Shown piece after piece: positions 15,752 to 24,504 of a DNA stretch of 52,649 bases. The stretch is from Pusillimonas noertemannii (GTDB lineage Bacteria; Pseudomonadota; Gammaproteobacteria; Burkholderiales; Burkholderiaceae_B): assembly GCF_003096595.1 (NCBI RefSeq), contig NZ_QEKO01000011.1:1-52649 (forward strand). Direction: 5' to 3'. Under the pieces are notes generated by a model. That model was given only the letters and a program-made list of their open reading frames with translations, did not search any database and had not been told where the DNA came from. Every line of letters starts with the position of its first letter. Within the stretch, counting starts at the first letter, position 1. The position numbers and the translations under genes are program-made.

Positions 15752-16591
15752 ATGTGCGACATGAGGAATGAAAGGGCATCCGCAAAGAGCAAGATGGCGC
15801 GTTCCATTGACAACACCGAGCTCGCGGGCTTGAAGCGGCTTCCGCGCCCGCTTTATGGGCATGTGGAATCGCTGTCGAACCGGGTCATCGGCCATCGCCA
15901 CAGCCATCCCTGGATACAGGTTTCGTACGCCGCGCGCGGCGTGCTCGAGGTAGCCACGGGCAGTGCTCGATTCGTCGCCTTGCCTCATCGCGCCATCTGG
16001 GTGCCCGCTGGCGTTTCCCATCAGGTTTATGCGTCGCGGGACACGCAGATACGCAGTCTCTACGTCGACCCCGAAGCGGTGAACAGAAGCAGCAATGCAT
16101 GCTTTGTACTGGAAGTCAGTGAACTGTTGCGCGAACTGATCCAGGCGTTCAGCGAAATGCCCGAAGACTATGCATTCGAAGGGTCCGATGGTAGGCTTGC
16201 CGCCGTGCTGCTCGATCGATTGGCCGCGGCGCCGGCCACTACATTGGCGCTGCCATGGCCTTCCGAACCGCGCATACTGGCAATATGCCAGGCCTTGCAG
16301 GCGCGGCCAGCCGCGGGCGACTCGCTGGACGACTGGGCCCAGCGGCTGTCGGTGTCGCGCAAGACGCTCAGTCGTTTGTTCCTGCGGGAAACAGGCCTTG
16401 GATACCGTCAATGGAGGCAGCGGCTGCGTCTGATGCATTCCTTGCCGCTGCTCGAGCAAGGGCAGTCCGTTACCAACGTGGCCTTCGACTGCGGCTATGA
16501 AAGCGTTTCGGCTTATATTGCAGCGTTCAAGGCTCAGTTCGGGCGTACGCCCGGCGAATTCTTTCCCGTGGCAGGTGCGGCGCGAGCCTGA
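15752..16591 (+). CDS. AraC-family regulator with cupin-like N-terminal domain
   Basis: A 279-residue regulator. The N-terminal half holds a cupin-like sensor (HRHSHPWIQVSYAARGVLEV...PHRAIWVPAGVSHQV). The C-terminal 100 residues have two helix-turn-helix motifs (WAQRLSVSRKTLSRLFLRE and VTNVAFDCGYESVSAYIAAFK) ending in FGRTPGEF. The layout resembles NimR-type regulators that control a nearby exporter. The start is uncertain. The ATG at 15752 has only a weak ribosome site, and in-frame ATGs at 15761 and 15794 are alternatives. The divergent BASS transporter is its likely target. Confidence 0.85.
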   Translation: MCDMRNERASAKSKMARSIDNTELAGLKRLPRPLYGHVESLSNRVIGHRHSHPWIQVSYAARGVLEVATGSARFVALPHRAIWVPAGVSHQVYASRDTQIRSLYVDPEAVNRSSNACFVLEVSELLRELIQAFSEMPEDYAFEGSDGRLAAVLLDRLAAAPATTLALPWPSEPRILAICQALQARPAAGDSLDDWAQRLSVSRKTLSRLFLRETGLGYRQWRQRLRLMHSLPLLEQGQSVTNVAFDCGYESVSAYIAAFKAQFGRTPGEFFPVAGAARA

Positions 16592-16642
16592 GCTTGCGTA
16601 AAGCGTGCCGGCGCATGCCGGCCGGCATAGGACGACAAAATC

Positions 16643-17272
16643 ATGACTACACGACTTTCAAGAATCACCACACGCACCGGCGACCAGGGTACGACAGGCC
16701 TGGGGGACGGCAGCCGCATCTCCAAGGACGCGCCCCGCATCGCGGCAATGGGCGACGTCGACGAACTCAACAGCATGTTGGGCCTGTGGCGCGCTGAAAG
16801 CCTGCCGGCCGGCATCGATGCCTTGCTGGGACGCATACAGAACGACTTGTTCGATCTGGGTGCCGAATTGTGCATTCCGGGCCATGTAGCGGTATCGGCG
16901 CGGCAGGTACTGTTTCTGGAAGAAGCATTGGAGCGCTACAACGCGGAATTGGGCACGCTGAAAGAGTTCATCTTGCCGGGCGGCTGCCGGGCCGCGGCCC
17001 TGGCGCACGTGGCGCGCACCGTATGCCGGCGTGCCGAGCGCTCGGTGGTGGCGATGGAAGCGGCCGAGCCCGCGCAAACAGGCGATGCTGCATCGGGCCT
17101 TGAGCATGGCGCTGAACCGTGTGCGGAAGAGGGCAAGCATTTGGCGGGCATCGTGAACGAGCCGCTGAAACAATACCTCAATCGACTGTCCGATCTTTGC
17201 TTCGTATTAGCCCGGGCACTGAACCGTGCCGCCGGCCAGCCGGACGTCCTGTGGAGCCGTCAACCGGGATGA
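16643..17272 (+). CDS. Cob(I)alamin adenosyltransferase, PduO type
   Basis: A 209-residue five-helix-bundle enzyme that transfers the adenosyl group of ATP to cob(I)alamin. The family markers are all present: TRTGDQGTTGLGDG (ATP loop, residues 10-23), DVDELNS, FILPGG, RRAERSV and YLNRLSDLCFVLAR. Compared with the family there is an acidic, low-complexity insert of about 30 residues (around residues 138-170, AEPAQTGDAASGLEHG...). No cobalamin biosynthesis or B12-dependent enzyme gene is beside it. Confidence 0.92.
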   Translation: MTTRLSRITTRTGDQGTTGLGDGSRISKDAPRIAAMGDVDELNSMLGLWRAESLPAGIDALLGRIQNDLFDLGAELCIPGHVAVSARQVLFLEEALERYNAELGTLKEFILPGGCRAAALAHVARTVCRRAERSVVAMEAAEPAQTGDAASGLEHGAEPCAEEGKHLAGIVNEPLKQYLNRLSDLCFVLARALNRAAGQPDVLWSRQPG

Positions 17273-17327
17273 TTCGCTAGACGGTTAGGACAGCTGTTGC
17301 TTGATACACGGTGCGCGTAAACCCCAG

Positions 17328-17355
17328 TTGTCAGAGATGGAAAAAAGCTTCTAAT
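17328..17355 (+). promoter_or_regulatory. Possible sigma70 promoter upstream of the second isochorismatase-like gene
   Basis: TTGTCA (17328-17333) and TCTAAT (17350-17355) are 16 nt apart. The start codon is about 128 nt further, so the leader would be long. The 210-nt upstream region is AT-richer than the flanking genes. Confidence 0.4.
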
Positions 17356-17482
17356 GTCTTAACGTGACCATAATGTGAGCATTAGCGGGGGAACTCGCGC
17401 ATAGCTACACCCCACAATTTTATTTCTTGCTCACGCCAGCACCCGAGTTACACAGGGTGACCTTAATTCAGGAGTAGCGCAC

Positions 17483-18142
17483 ATGAGCAACACAGAAATA
17501 CTCAGCACGCTGAAAGAAATCGCGGATCCGAAACATTCAGCGCTGATTATTATCGATGCGCAGCATGACTTTTGCTCTGAAAAGGGAGCAATGGCACAGC
17601 GCTTTGGCTTCGATATGAAAGAAATCCGCGAAGCCGTTCCCCGTTTGAACAAACTAATCGAAGTCTGCCGCGAGGCAGGCATTTTCGTAGTATGGGTGCG
17701 GGAAATATTTTCTGATAAACGTATGCACAGCAATCAGAAATCAATTTGGGGTGGCGGCGATGATATCTGGCTGATTCCCGAGGGTGGAAAGGGTACAGAC
17801 TGGTATGAAGGAATGATTAAGCCGCTTGATAGTGAGCCCGTAGTTACTAAGTGGCAATATGACGCCTTCCAGGGCACTGACCTTGAACGCCTGCTTCAGG
17901 CTAACGGGATTAAGACGCTACTGATGACGGGCTTCACCACCAACGTCTGCGTTGAATCCACTGCCCGGCACGGTTACGAGAAAGGCTACTACATCGTTCT
18001 AGCGTCTGACTGCTCGGGTACGCCCACACCGGCTGAGCACGAGGCTGCTGTCTTCAACATCCAGACTTACTATGGAAAGGCTGCCAAAAGCGCTGAGCTC
18101 ATGGAACTTTGGCAGAAGGGGTCCATGAAAAAAGTGGCTTGA
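17483..18142 (+). CDS. Isochorismatase-family cysteine hydrolase
   Basis: A 219-residue cysteine hydrolase with the full triad: Asp25 (IIIDAQHDF), Lys123 (VVTKWQYDAF) and Cys156 (GFTTNVCVESTARHG). ATTCAGGAG precedes the ATG. It is monocistronic, with an AT-rich leader and more AT-ending codons than its neighbours, which suggests separate acquisition. It is not closely similar to the amidohydrolase at 841. Biuret hydrolase, N-carbamoyl-type amidases and RutB are all in this family, and no neighbour helps to choose. Confidence 0.85.
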   Translation: MSNTEILSTLKEIADPKHSALIIIDAQHDFCSEKGAMAQRFGFDMKEIREAVPRLNKLIEVCREAGIFVVWVREIFSDKRMHSNQKSIWGGGDDIWLIPEGGKGTDWYEGMIKPLDSEPVVTKWQYDAFQGTDLERLLQANGIKTLLMTGFTTNVCVESTARHGYEKGYYIVLASDCSGTPTPAEHEAAVFNIQTYYGKAAKSAELMELWQKGSMKKVA

Positions 18143-18405
18143 TGTTGTAGTAATCGCGACTTGTCTAGTTCAGTTCCAAGAGCTTCAGGGTCTGAACTTG
18201 CGCTGACAAATGACGTATAATGTATATTATGTAAAGTAATGGATTTTGATGTTTGGTAAGGGATCTCCTGGGCCGAGTTGGTCGACGCCGCCTGTTCATT
18301 GTTTGTGCGGCGTCGTACCCTGCTTAGTCCAGGTCCCGGATGCTGTCGCCGGACAGCGAAAGCCTTCAATTCCGCCGAGATCGATCGACAATGGCGGCCC
18401 GGCCG
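18143..18405. other. Convergent intergenic region with an AT-rich dyad
   Basis: Between the isochorismatase-like gene (plus) and copB (minus). ATAAT and ATTAT flank GTAT at 18217-18230, inside a TATAATGTATATTATGTAAA tract that looks like a promoter reading right, but no plus-strand gene with a plausible start follows. The right half is GC-rich. It contains no clear terminator. It may be the scar of a lost gene. Confidence 0.3.
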
Positions 18406-19494
18406 TCAAAAACGAAAGCTCAACCCGGCGACGAAACGAGTCTGCTGCCGCGATTCGCCGGCGGCTCGCGCGTAGTCCGCCGTCCTGCCGAATTTGCCGG
18501 CCCATTCCACGCCAATGTATGGAACCAGCTGGCGCGTTATTTCGTGCTTGAGCCGCAAGCCGGCCGTGACGTCGGCCAGGCCGCTTCCAATTTGCCTCGC
18601 TTCGTCGTCTTTGCTGTATAGGTTCATTTCAACCGCGGGTTGAAGATAAAGCTTCTGGCTGAGCAGAATGTCGTATTCCGCGTGCAAGCCCAGCGCTGTC
18701 CTGCCGCCGGGGCCGACATAGGCGGTGGCATCCACTTCGAACCAATACGGTGCAAGCCCTTTTATGCCGAATGCAAGCCATTGCCTGTTGGGCGCTCCGT
18801 GGTCGTGGTCGAGCCGAAGGCCCAGCTCTGTGTCCCAATAGGCAAAGGCGGCATGGCGCCACAGCAATTGCGTTTCCGAGTGCCGCAGCTTGCCGCCGGC
18901 GACTTCGCCTTCGGCCTTGACCACGGCCCGGTTGTAGGTGCCGCCGTACCATGCTTCGCCTTCGTAGGCACCCCACTCTTCGCCTTGCGCCCTGACATGC
19001 TCGAAGCGGTCGAACTGGACCGAGCCGAAATAATGCGTGTCGGACATGTGCGAGGCTTCGGACGGCGGCAGGGAAAACTTGCCCGCATTGCGTACGTGTC
19101 CGCCCGAATAAGCATCAGGGTCTCGAGCGTTCGCCGGCGTGGAGCCGCCCTGCATCGGCATGTCGCCGTGGTCCATGGAGCTTGCCTCCTGGCTGGCCTG
19201 ATCCATATCGTGGCCCATGCTGCTCGCGCTGTGATCCATTAGATTGGCATGGCCGGTGTGTTCCACGTCGTTGCTCGCGTGAGCCTGGGGCCCGGCCGGT
19301 TCAGCGTAGATGCCGTGCGTGGAATGCTCCGCGTGTTCTGTGTGGCCGGCGTGACTGGCGTGGCTCGCATGGCCTTGGGCAAAAGTCGTGGCCGGCAAGC
19401 CAGCGGCCACGGCCAGCGGCGCGGCCAGCAATGCCTGTCTCAGGCGATGTTGTATACCTTGAAGGCCTGACATTTGATAAATAGCTTTCTTCAT
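18406..19494 (-). CDS. copB: Copper resistance outer-membrane protein CopB/PcoB
   Basis: A 362-residue protein with a signal peptide (cleavage after TTFAQ, near residue 40), a metal-binding His/Met-rich stretch (residues 41-120, with HASHASHAGHTEHAEH and MDHGDMPMQGG), and a C-terminal beta-barrel of about 220 residues (HYFGSVQFDRFE to FVAGLSFRF, ending in Phe as outer-membrane barrels do). PcoB/CopB binds copper at the outer membrane. It is the last gene of the operon and overlaps copA by ATGA. Confidence 0.92.
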   Translation of the reverse strand: MKKAIYQMSGLQGIQHRLRQALLAAPLAVAAGLPATTFAQGHASHASHAGHTEHAEHSTHGIYAEPAGPQAHASNDVEHTGHANLMDHSASSMGHDMDQASQEASSMDHGDMPMQGGSTPANARDPDAYSGGHVRNAGKFSLPPSEASHMSDTHYFGSVQFDRFEHVRAQGEEWGAYEGEAWYGGTYNRAVVKAEGEVAGGKLRHSETQLLWRHAAFAYWDTELGLRLDHDHGAPNRQWLAFGIKGLAPYWFEVDATAYVGPGGRTALGLHAEYDILLSQKLYLQPAVEMNLYSKDDEARQIGSGLADVTAGLRLKHEITRQLVPYIGVEWAGKFGRTADYARAAGESRQQTRFVAGLSFRF

Positions 19495-21353
19495 GCCACC
19501 ACCACTTCGCGGAACATTCCGGAGTCCATATGCAGCATCAGGTGGCAGTGCCAGGCCCAGCGCCCCAGGGCGTCGGCCGTAACCTGAAAGCTGATGCGTT
19601 GCGCCGGCTGCACCGGGATGGTGTGCCGCCTGGCCTGGAAGCGGCCGTCAGCCGTTTCAAGTTCGCTCCACAGCCCATGCAGGTGCATGGGATGCGTCAT
19701 CATGGTGTCGTTGTGCAGGATGACCCGCAGCCTTTCGCCATAACGGAAATGTACCGGGGTCGATTTGCCGTATTCGACCCCGTCGAATGACCAGGTGTAG
19801 CGTTCCATATTGCCGGTCAGGTGCAGTTCGATTTCGCGCTCGGCGCCGCGCGGGTCCATGGCGCCGCCGATGGTATGCAGGTCCGACAGCGTAAGCACCC
19901 GCCTGCCGTTGTTCCGTAAACCCACCCCCGGATCGTCAAGGTTATTGCGCGGCATGTCCACCCGCATGTCGGTGCTGGGACCATATTCGGTGCTTGCATG
20001 GCGCACTTCAAGGCCGGCGCCCTCGCCCGCCATCTCGTCGTGATTCATGCCGTGAGCGGCACTGGCATGGTTCGCACTGTGCATGCTGTTGTGGCTTCCT
20101 CCAGGCGTGGCGCCACCATGACCCATTGCAGCGTGGTTCATTCCATGCATGCCAGCGTCGTGAGCCATTCCACCGCCATGGCCGCCGCCTGCTCCGCCCA
20201 TCGCGCCCATCATGTCGGCCATGGAGAGCCACTCGGGCGCATCGAGCGCAGGGACCGGGGCGTCGAGCCCGGCACGTGCGGCCAGTGTGCCGCGTGCGTA
20301 GCCGGTGCGATCCATGGACTGGGCATAAATGGTGTAGGCCTCGTCTTTCGGATGCACCAGCACGTCATAGGTTTCGCCCGGGCCGAATCGCAGTTCGTCG
20401 ACGGTTACCGGCTCGACATTGACGCCGTCGGCCTGCACGACCGTCAGGCCCAGGCCGGGAATGCGCACATCGTAGAAGGTATGGGCCGACCCGTTGATGA
20501 GCCGCAGCCGAACCCGCTCGCCGGGCCGGAACAACCCCGTCCAATTGCCGGCGGGCGTGGTTCCGTTGAGCAGGTAGGTGAGCACGTCGGCCGATAGGTC
20601 GGCCAGGTCTGTGGGGTTCATGCGCATTTCATTCCACATCTTGCGCTTGTCCAGCGCCGCCCCAAGGCTTGTCTGCGAGACGTCGCGGAAGAAATCCACG
20701 GCCGTGGGCCGGTTGTAGTTGTAATAGTCGCCCTGCATCTTCAATTTGGCCAGCACCCGCATGGGGTCTTCGTCCGTCCAGTCTGAAAGCAGCACGACGT
20801 GTTCACGATCCGCGCGTATGAGGTCTGGGCCTGCAGGGTCGATGATGATGGCTCCATACAGCCCCATGGCTTCCTGCATGCCCGAGTGCGAATGGTACCA
20901 GTAGGTGCCGCTTTGCCGCAGCTTGAAGCGATAGGTAAAGGTTTCACCCGGCGCTATGCCGGCAAAGCTGATGCCGGGAACGCCATCCATCTCGAAGGGC
21001 AGGATGATGCCGTGCCAGTGAATGGAGGTGGTTTCCCGCAGGCGGTTATGCACGCGTATCGTCACGGTGTCGCCTTCGCGCCAATGCAGGGTGGGCGCAG
21101 GCAGCGAGCCGTTGACCGTAATGGCGGTGCGCCGGCTTCCCGTGAAATTGACAGGCGATTCGCTGATGACCAGATTGAATTCAGTGCCTTTTAGAATGGG
21201 CGCAGCCCCCGCATCCGCGCGATGCAAAGGCATGCCGCCCGCTTGTGCGTAGGGCGTCAGGCCCGCAAGCAGGCCGCCTACGGCAAGGCCTTGCACGAAA
21301 CGGCGGCGGGATATAAGCGGTACGGGTAGGGTAATGGCATTACGGCGTTTCAC
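19491..21353 (-). CDS. copA: Copper resistance multicopper oxidase CopA/PcoA
   Basis: A 620-residue periplasmic multicopper oxidase. A Tat signal is seen (RRRF at 16-19, then a hydrophobic stretch). All copper motifs are present: HWHG and HSHSG in the N-terminal domain, and HPMHLHG and HCHLMLHMDSGM at the C-terminus, so type 1, 2 and 3 sites are complete. Between them lies a Met/His-rich insert (about residues 375-440, MGGAGGGHGGGMAHDAGMHG...) typical of PcoA, which oxidises or binds Cu(I). It overlaps czcA and copB by 4 nt each, so translation is coupled. Confidence 0.95.
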   Translation of the reverse strand: MKRRNAITLPVPLISRRRFVQGLAVGGLLAGLTPYAQAGGMPLHRADAGAAPILKGTEFNLVISESPVNFTGSRRTAITVNGSLPAPTLHWREGDTVTIRVHNRLRETTSIHWHGIILPFEMDGVPGISFAGIAPGETFTYRFKLRQSGTYWYHSHSGMQEAMGLYGAIIIDPAGPDLIRADREHVVLLSDWTDEDPMRVLAKLKMQGDYYNYNRPTAVDFFRDVSQTSLGAALDKRKMWNEMRMNPTDLADLSADVLTYLLNGTTPAGNWTGLFRPGERVRLRLINGSAHTFYDVRIPGLGLTVVQADGVNVEPVTVDELRFGPGETYDVLVHPKDEAYTIYAQSMDRTGYARGTLAARAGLDAPVPALDAPEWLSMADMMGAMGGAGGGHGGGMAHDAGMHGMNHAAMGHGGATPGGSHNSMHSANHASAAHGMNHDEMAGEGAGLEVRHASTEYGPSTDMRVDMPRNNLDDPGVGLRNNGRRVLTLSDLHTIGGAMDPRGAEREIELHLTGNMERYTWSFDGVEYGKSTPVHFRYGERLRVILHNDTMMTHPMHLHGLWSELETADGRFQARRHTIPVQPAQRISFQVTADALGRWAWHCHLMLHMDSGMFREVVVA

Positions 21354-24300
21354 GAGCGGGTCTCCTGTGCGGCTGCGCGCCGGTGGCTGAGTTCATACAG
21401 TATGGGAAGCACCAACAGCGTCAACAAGGTTGATGAAACAATCCCCCCTATCACTACGGTGGCCAGCGGCCGCTGTACCTCGGCGCCGGTTCCGGTGTTC
21501 AGCGCCATCGGTACGAAACCCAGCGAGGCCACCAAGGCCGTCATCAGCACGGGTCGAAGGCGGGTCAGCGCCCCTTCGCGAATAGCCGCCGAGAGCGCCA
21601 TCCCCTCTTCCCGCAGGCCGCGGATGAAGGACAGCATGACCAGGCCGTTCAGCACCGCCACCCCCGACAGGGCGATGAAGCCCACCGCCGCCGAGATGGA
21701 CAATGGAATGCCGCGCATCCAAAGCGCCACGATGCCGCCGGTGAGCGCGAAAGGAATGCCGGTAAACACCAGCAGGCCGTCCTTGATGTTGTTGAACATC
21801 ATGAACAGCAGGACAAACACGAGCAGCAGGGCCACCGGCACGACGAGCTGCAGGCGGGACGTCGCCGACTGCAACTGTTCGAACGTACCCCCCCACTCCA
21901 CCCAGTACCCCGCCGGCACCTGAACCTGGCCCTGCATGCGCTCTTGCGCCTGGGCGACGAATGAGCCGATATCGCGTCCGAGCACATTGGAGGAAACGAC
22001 CACGCGGCGCTTGCCGTTTTCCCGGCTGAACTGGTTGGGTCCGACGGTCGTTTCCAGGGTGGCGATGGAGCCCAGGGGAATCTGGTTGACGGTGCCGCCG
22101 CTGCCTGGCAAGGCAATGGGCAGTTGCCTGATCGCGTCCTCGTCGGCGCGAAGCGTGTCGGGCAGCCGCACCACCATCGCGAACCGGCGGTCTCCCTGGA
22201 ACAGCGTGCCCGCTTCTCGGCCGCCTATGGCCACCGCCACCGCATCTTGCACCTCTTGCAGCGAGAGTCCGTAACGCGCCGCCTGTGCCCGGTCGATGGA
22301 AATCGTCAGGACAGGCAAGCCAGTGGTCTGTTCGACATTGACGCCGGATGCCCCCGGTATTTGCTCGAGCACCTGGGCAATCTGCGCGGCGGTGGAATCA
22401 AGCACCTCCATGTCGTCGCCAAAGACCTTGACGGCCACGTCTGAACGCACGCCCGAGATGAGCTCGTTGAAGCGCAGCTCGATGGGCTGGGAAAACTCGT
22501 AGTTGCTGCCGGGCAATTGCGCGGCAGAAGCCTGCACTTGCCGTATGAGCTCTTCGCGAGGCAGTTTCGGGTCGGGCCACTGGCTTTTGGGGCGCAGCAT
22601 GACGTAGGCGTCCGATATATTGGGCGGCATGGCGTCCGAGGCCACTTCGGCCGTTCCGGTGCGGGCGAATATGCGCTCTATCTGCGGAAACTCCGCAAGC
22701 AGCTTGCGCTCCAGCTGCTGCTGCATTTCCACGGACTGCGTCAGGCTGGTGGCGGGTACGCGCAAGGCCTGGATGGCGAAATCGCCCTCGTTCAGGCTGG
22801 GTATGAACTCGCTGCCCATGCGCGCCCCGATCAGGCCCGACAAGACCACGGCCACCAGCGCCATGGCCAGTACGACGGGCTTGTTGGCCATGGCCAGGTT
22901 CAAGGCGGGCCGATAAGCGCGCTTGGCGGCGCGCATGAAGGCGCTTTCTTTTTCGGTAACACGCTTGCCGATGAAAAGCGCCACGGCGGCCGGCACGAAC
23001 GTTACGGACAGGATCATGGCGCCCAGCAAGGCCGTGACGACGGTGAAGGCCATGGGCGTGAACATCTTGCCTTCCACGCCAGTCAGGGCAAAGACCGGCA
23101 GATAGACGATCATGATGATGGCCTGGCCGAAAACCAAGGGGCGGCGCACCTCTTTCGACGCGGCGAACACCTCGTGGAACCGCTCCGAAAGCGTCAGGGA
23201 GCGCCCAAGCCGGCCTTGGGCATGGGTCAGGCGCCTGATGCAGTTCTCGACGATCACCACCGCGCCATCGATGATAATGCCGAAATCAAGCGCGCCCAGG
23301 CTCATGAGGTTGGCGCTGACTTTGCCAGTGACCATGCCCGTGAAGGTGAACAGCATGGCCAGGGGAATGACAAGCGCCGTCAGCACCGCCGCGCGGATGT
23401 TGCCCAGGAACAGGAACAGCACCACGATGACCAGAATGGCGCCTTCCAGCAGGTTTTTCTGTACGGTGGCAATGGCTTTGTCCACCAGTACGGTGCGGTC
23501 GTACACCGTTACTGCGCTGACCCCGTCTGGCAAAGAGCGATTCACCTCTTGCATTTTGCGGTCTACCGCATGGGACACCGCCCTGCTGTTTTCGCCCATC
23601 AGCATGAACGCCGTGCCCAGCACGACTTCGCGGCCATTCTCGGTCGCCGCGCCGGTGCGCAGCTCCTTGCCCTCGCCCACCGTCGCGACATCCTCGATGC
23701 GAATCGGGCTGCCCGTCTGGTTGGCGATCAGGATTTGCCCGATTTGTTCGACCGACTGCAGCTGTCCTGGCACCCGGACAAGCGCCTGTTCTCCATGGTG
23801 CTCGATATAGCCCGCGCCGAAGTTGCTGTTGTTCCGATCGACGGCGTCCAGGAGATCTTGCAGGGTGAAACCATAGGCGCGCAGCTTGGCTGGGTCGGGC
23901 GCAATCAAGTATTCCTTCGCGTAGCCGCCTATGGTGTTGATCTCTGTCACCCCGGGAACATTGCGTAGTTGGGGCTTGATGACCCAGTCCTGGATCTCTC
24001 GCAGATCGGTGGGCGTGTAGGCGGTTCCGTCGGGCTTCAATGCGCCCTCGTCCGCCTCGACCGTCCAGAAGTAGATTTCACCCAGGCCGGTCGATATCGG
24101 CCCCAGCGCGGGGGTCATTCCGGGCGGGAGCTGGTCCTTTGCGCCTTGCAACCGCTCGTTTACCAGCTGGCGGGCGAAATAGACGTCCGTGCCCTCTTCG
24201 AAGATCACGGTGATCTGCGAGAGCCCGTAGCGGGACAATGAGCGCGTTTGCTCAAGCTTCGGAAGCCCGGCCATGACGGTTTCAAGCGGATACGTGATGC

Positions 24301-24490
24301 GCTGTTCGACCTCCAGCGGCGAATAGCCCGGGGCCGGCGTATTGATCTGAACCTGTACGTTGGTGATGTCGGGAACAGCGTCGATGGGCAGGCGCTGGTA
24401 ATTGAAGATGCCCAGTGCGGCCATGCCCAGCACGGCCAGTATGGTCAGCCAGCGCTGCTCGATTGAAAAACGGATAATGCGTTCAAACAC
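21350..24490 (-). CDS. czcA: Heavy-metal efflux RND pump, CzcA type
   Basis: A 1046-residue inner-membrane RND transporter of the HME group with about 12 membrane helices and two large periplasmic loops. In helix 4 the motif DFGIIIDGAVVIVEN places Asp402, Asp408 and Glu415 exactly where CzcA of Cupriavidus metallidurans has its essential proton-relay acids. This sequence is typical of divalent-cation (Zn, Co, Cd) pumps. The Cu/Ag pump CusA has a different motif there. Zinc, cobalt or cadmium export is therefore predicted, even though copper genes are fused downstream. It forms a tripartite pump with czcB and czcC. Confidence 0.93.
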   Translation of the reverse strand: MFERIIRFSIEQRWLTILAVLGMAALGIFNYQRLPIDAVPDITNVQVQINTPAPGYSPLEVEQRITYPLETVMAGLPKLEQTRSLSRYGLSQITVIFEEGTDVYFARQLVNERLQGAKDQLPPGMTPALGPISTGLGEIYFWTVEADEGALKPDGTAYTPTDLREIQDWVIKPQLRNVPGVTEINTIGGYAKEYLIAPDPAKLRAYGFTLQDLLDAVDRNNSNFGAGYIEHHGEQALVRVPGQLQSVEQIGQILIANQTGSPIRIEDVATVGEGKELRTGAATENGREVVLGTAFMLMGENSRAVSHAVDRKMQEVNRSLPDGVSAVTVYDRTVLVDKAIATVQKNLLEGAILVIVVLFLFLGNIRAAVLTALVIPLAMLFTFTGMVTGKVSANLMSLGALDFGIIIDGAVVIVENCIRRLTHAQGRLGRSLTLSERFHEVFAASKEVRRPLVFGQAIIMIVYLPVFALTGVEGKMFTPMAFTVVTALLGAMILSVTFVPAAVALFIGKRVTEKESAFMRAAKRAYRPALNLAMANKPVVLAMALVAVVLSGLIGARMGSEFIPSLNEGDFAIQALRVPATSLTQSVEMQQQLERKLLAEFPQIERIFARTGTAEVASDAMPPNISDAYVMLRPKSQWPDPKLPREELIRQVQASAAQLPGSNYEFSQPIELRFNELISGVRSDVAVKVFGDDMEVLDSTAAQIAQVLEQIPGASGVNVEQTTGLPVLTISIDRAQAARYGLSLQEVQDAVAVAIGGREAGTLFQGDRRFAMVVRLPDTLRADEDAIRQLPIALPGSGGTVNQIPLGSIATLETTVGPNQFSRENGKRRVVVSSNVLGRDIGSFVAQAQERMQGQVQVPAGYWVEWGGTFEQLQSATSRLQLVVPVALLLVFVLLFMMFNNIKDGLLVFTGIPFALTGGIVALWMRGIPLSISAAVGFIALSGVAVLNGLVMLSFIRGLREEGMALSAAIREGALTRLRPVLMTALVASLGFVPMALNTGTGAEVQRPLATVVIGGIVSSTLLTLLVLPILYELSHRRAAAQETRS

Positions 24491-24504
24491 GGTTCTTCCT
24501 TTTT

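Noticed and set aside
16594-17272. Reading the PduO-type gene as part of a cobalamin biosynthesis cluster
   Set aside because: No cob, cbi or B12-dependent gene is present on either side. It stands alone behind the AraC regulator.
22517-23968. A 483-residue plus-strand frame inside the czcA region
   Set aside because: It is the antisense shadow of the CzcA pump gene, rich in His and Gln from reversed codons, with no motif of its own.
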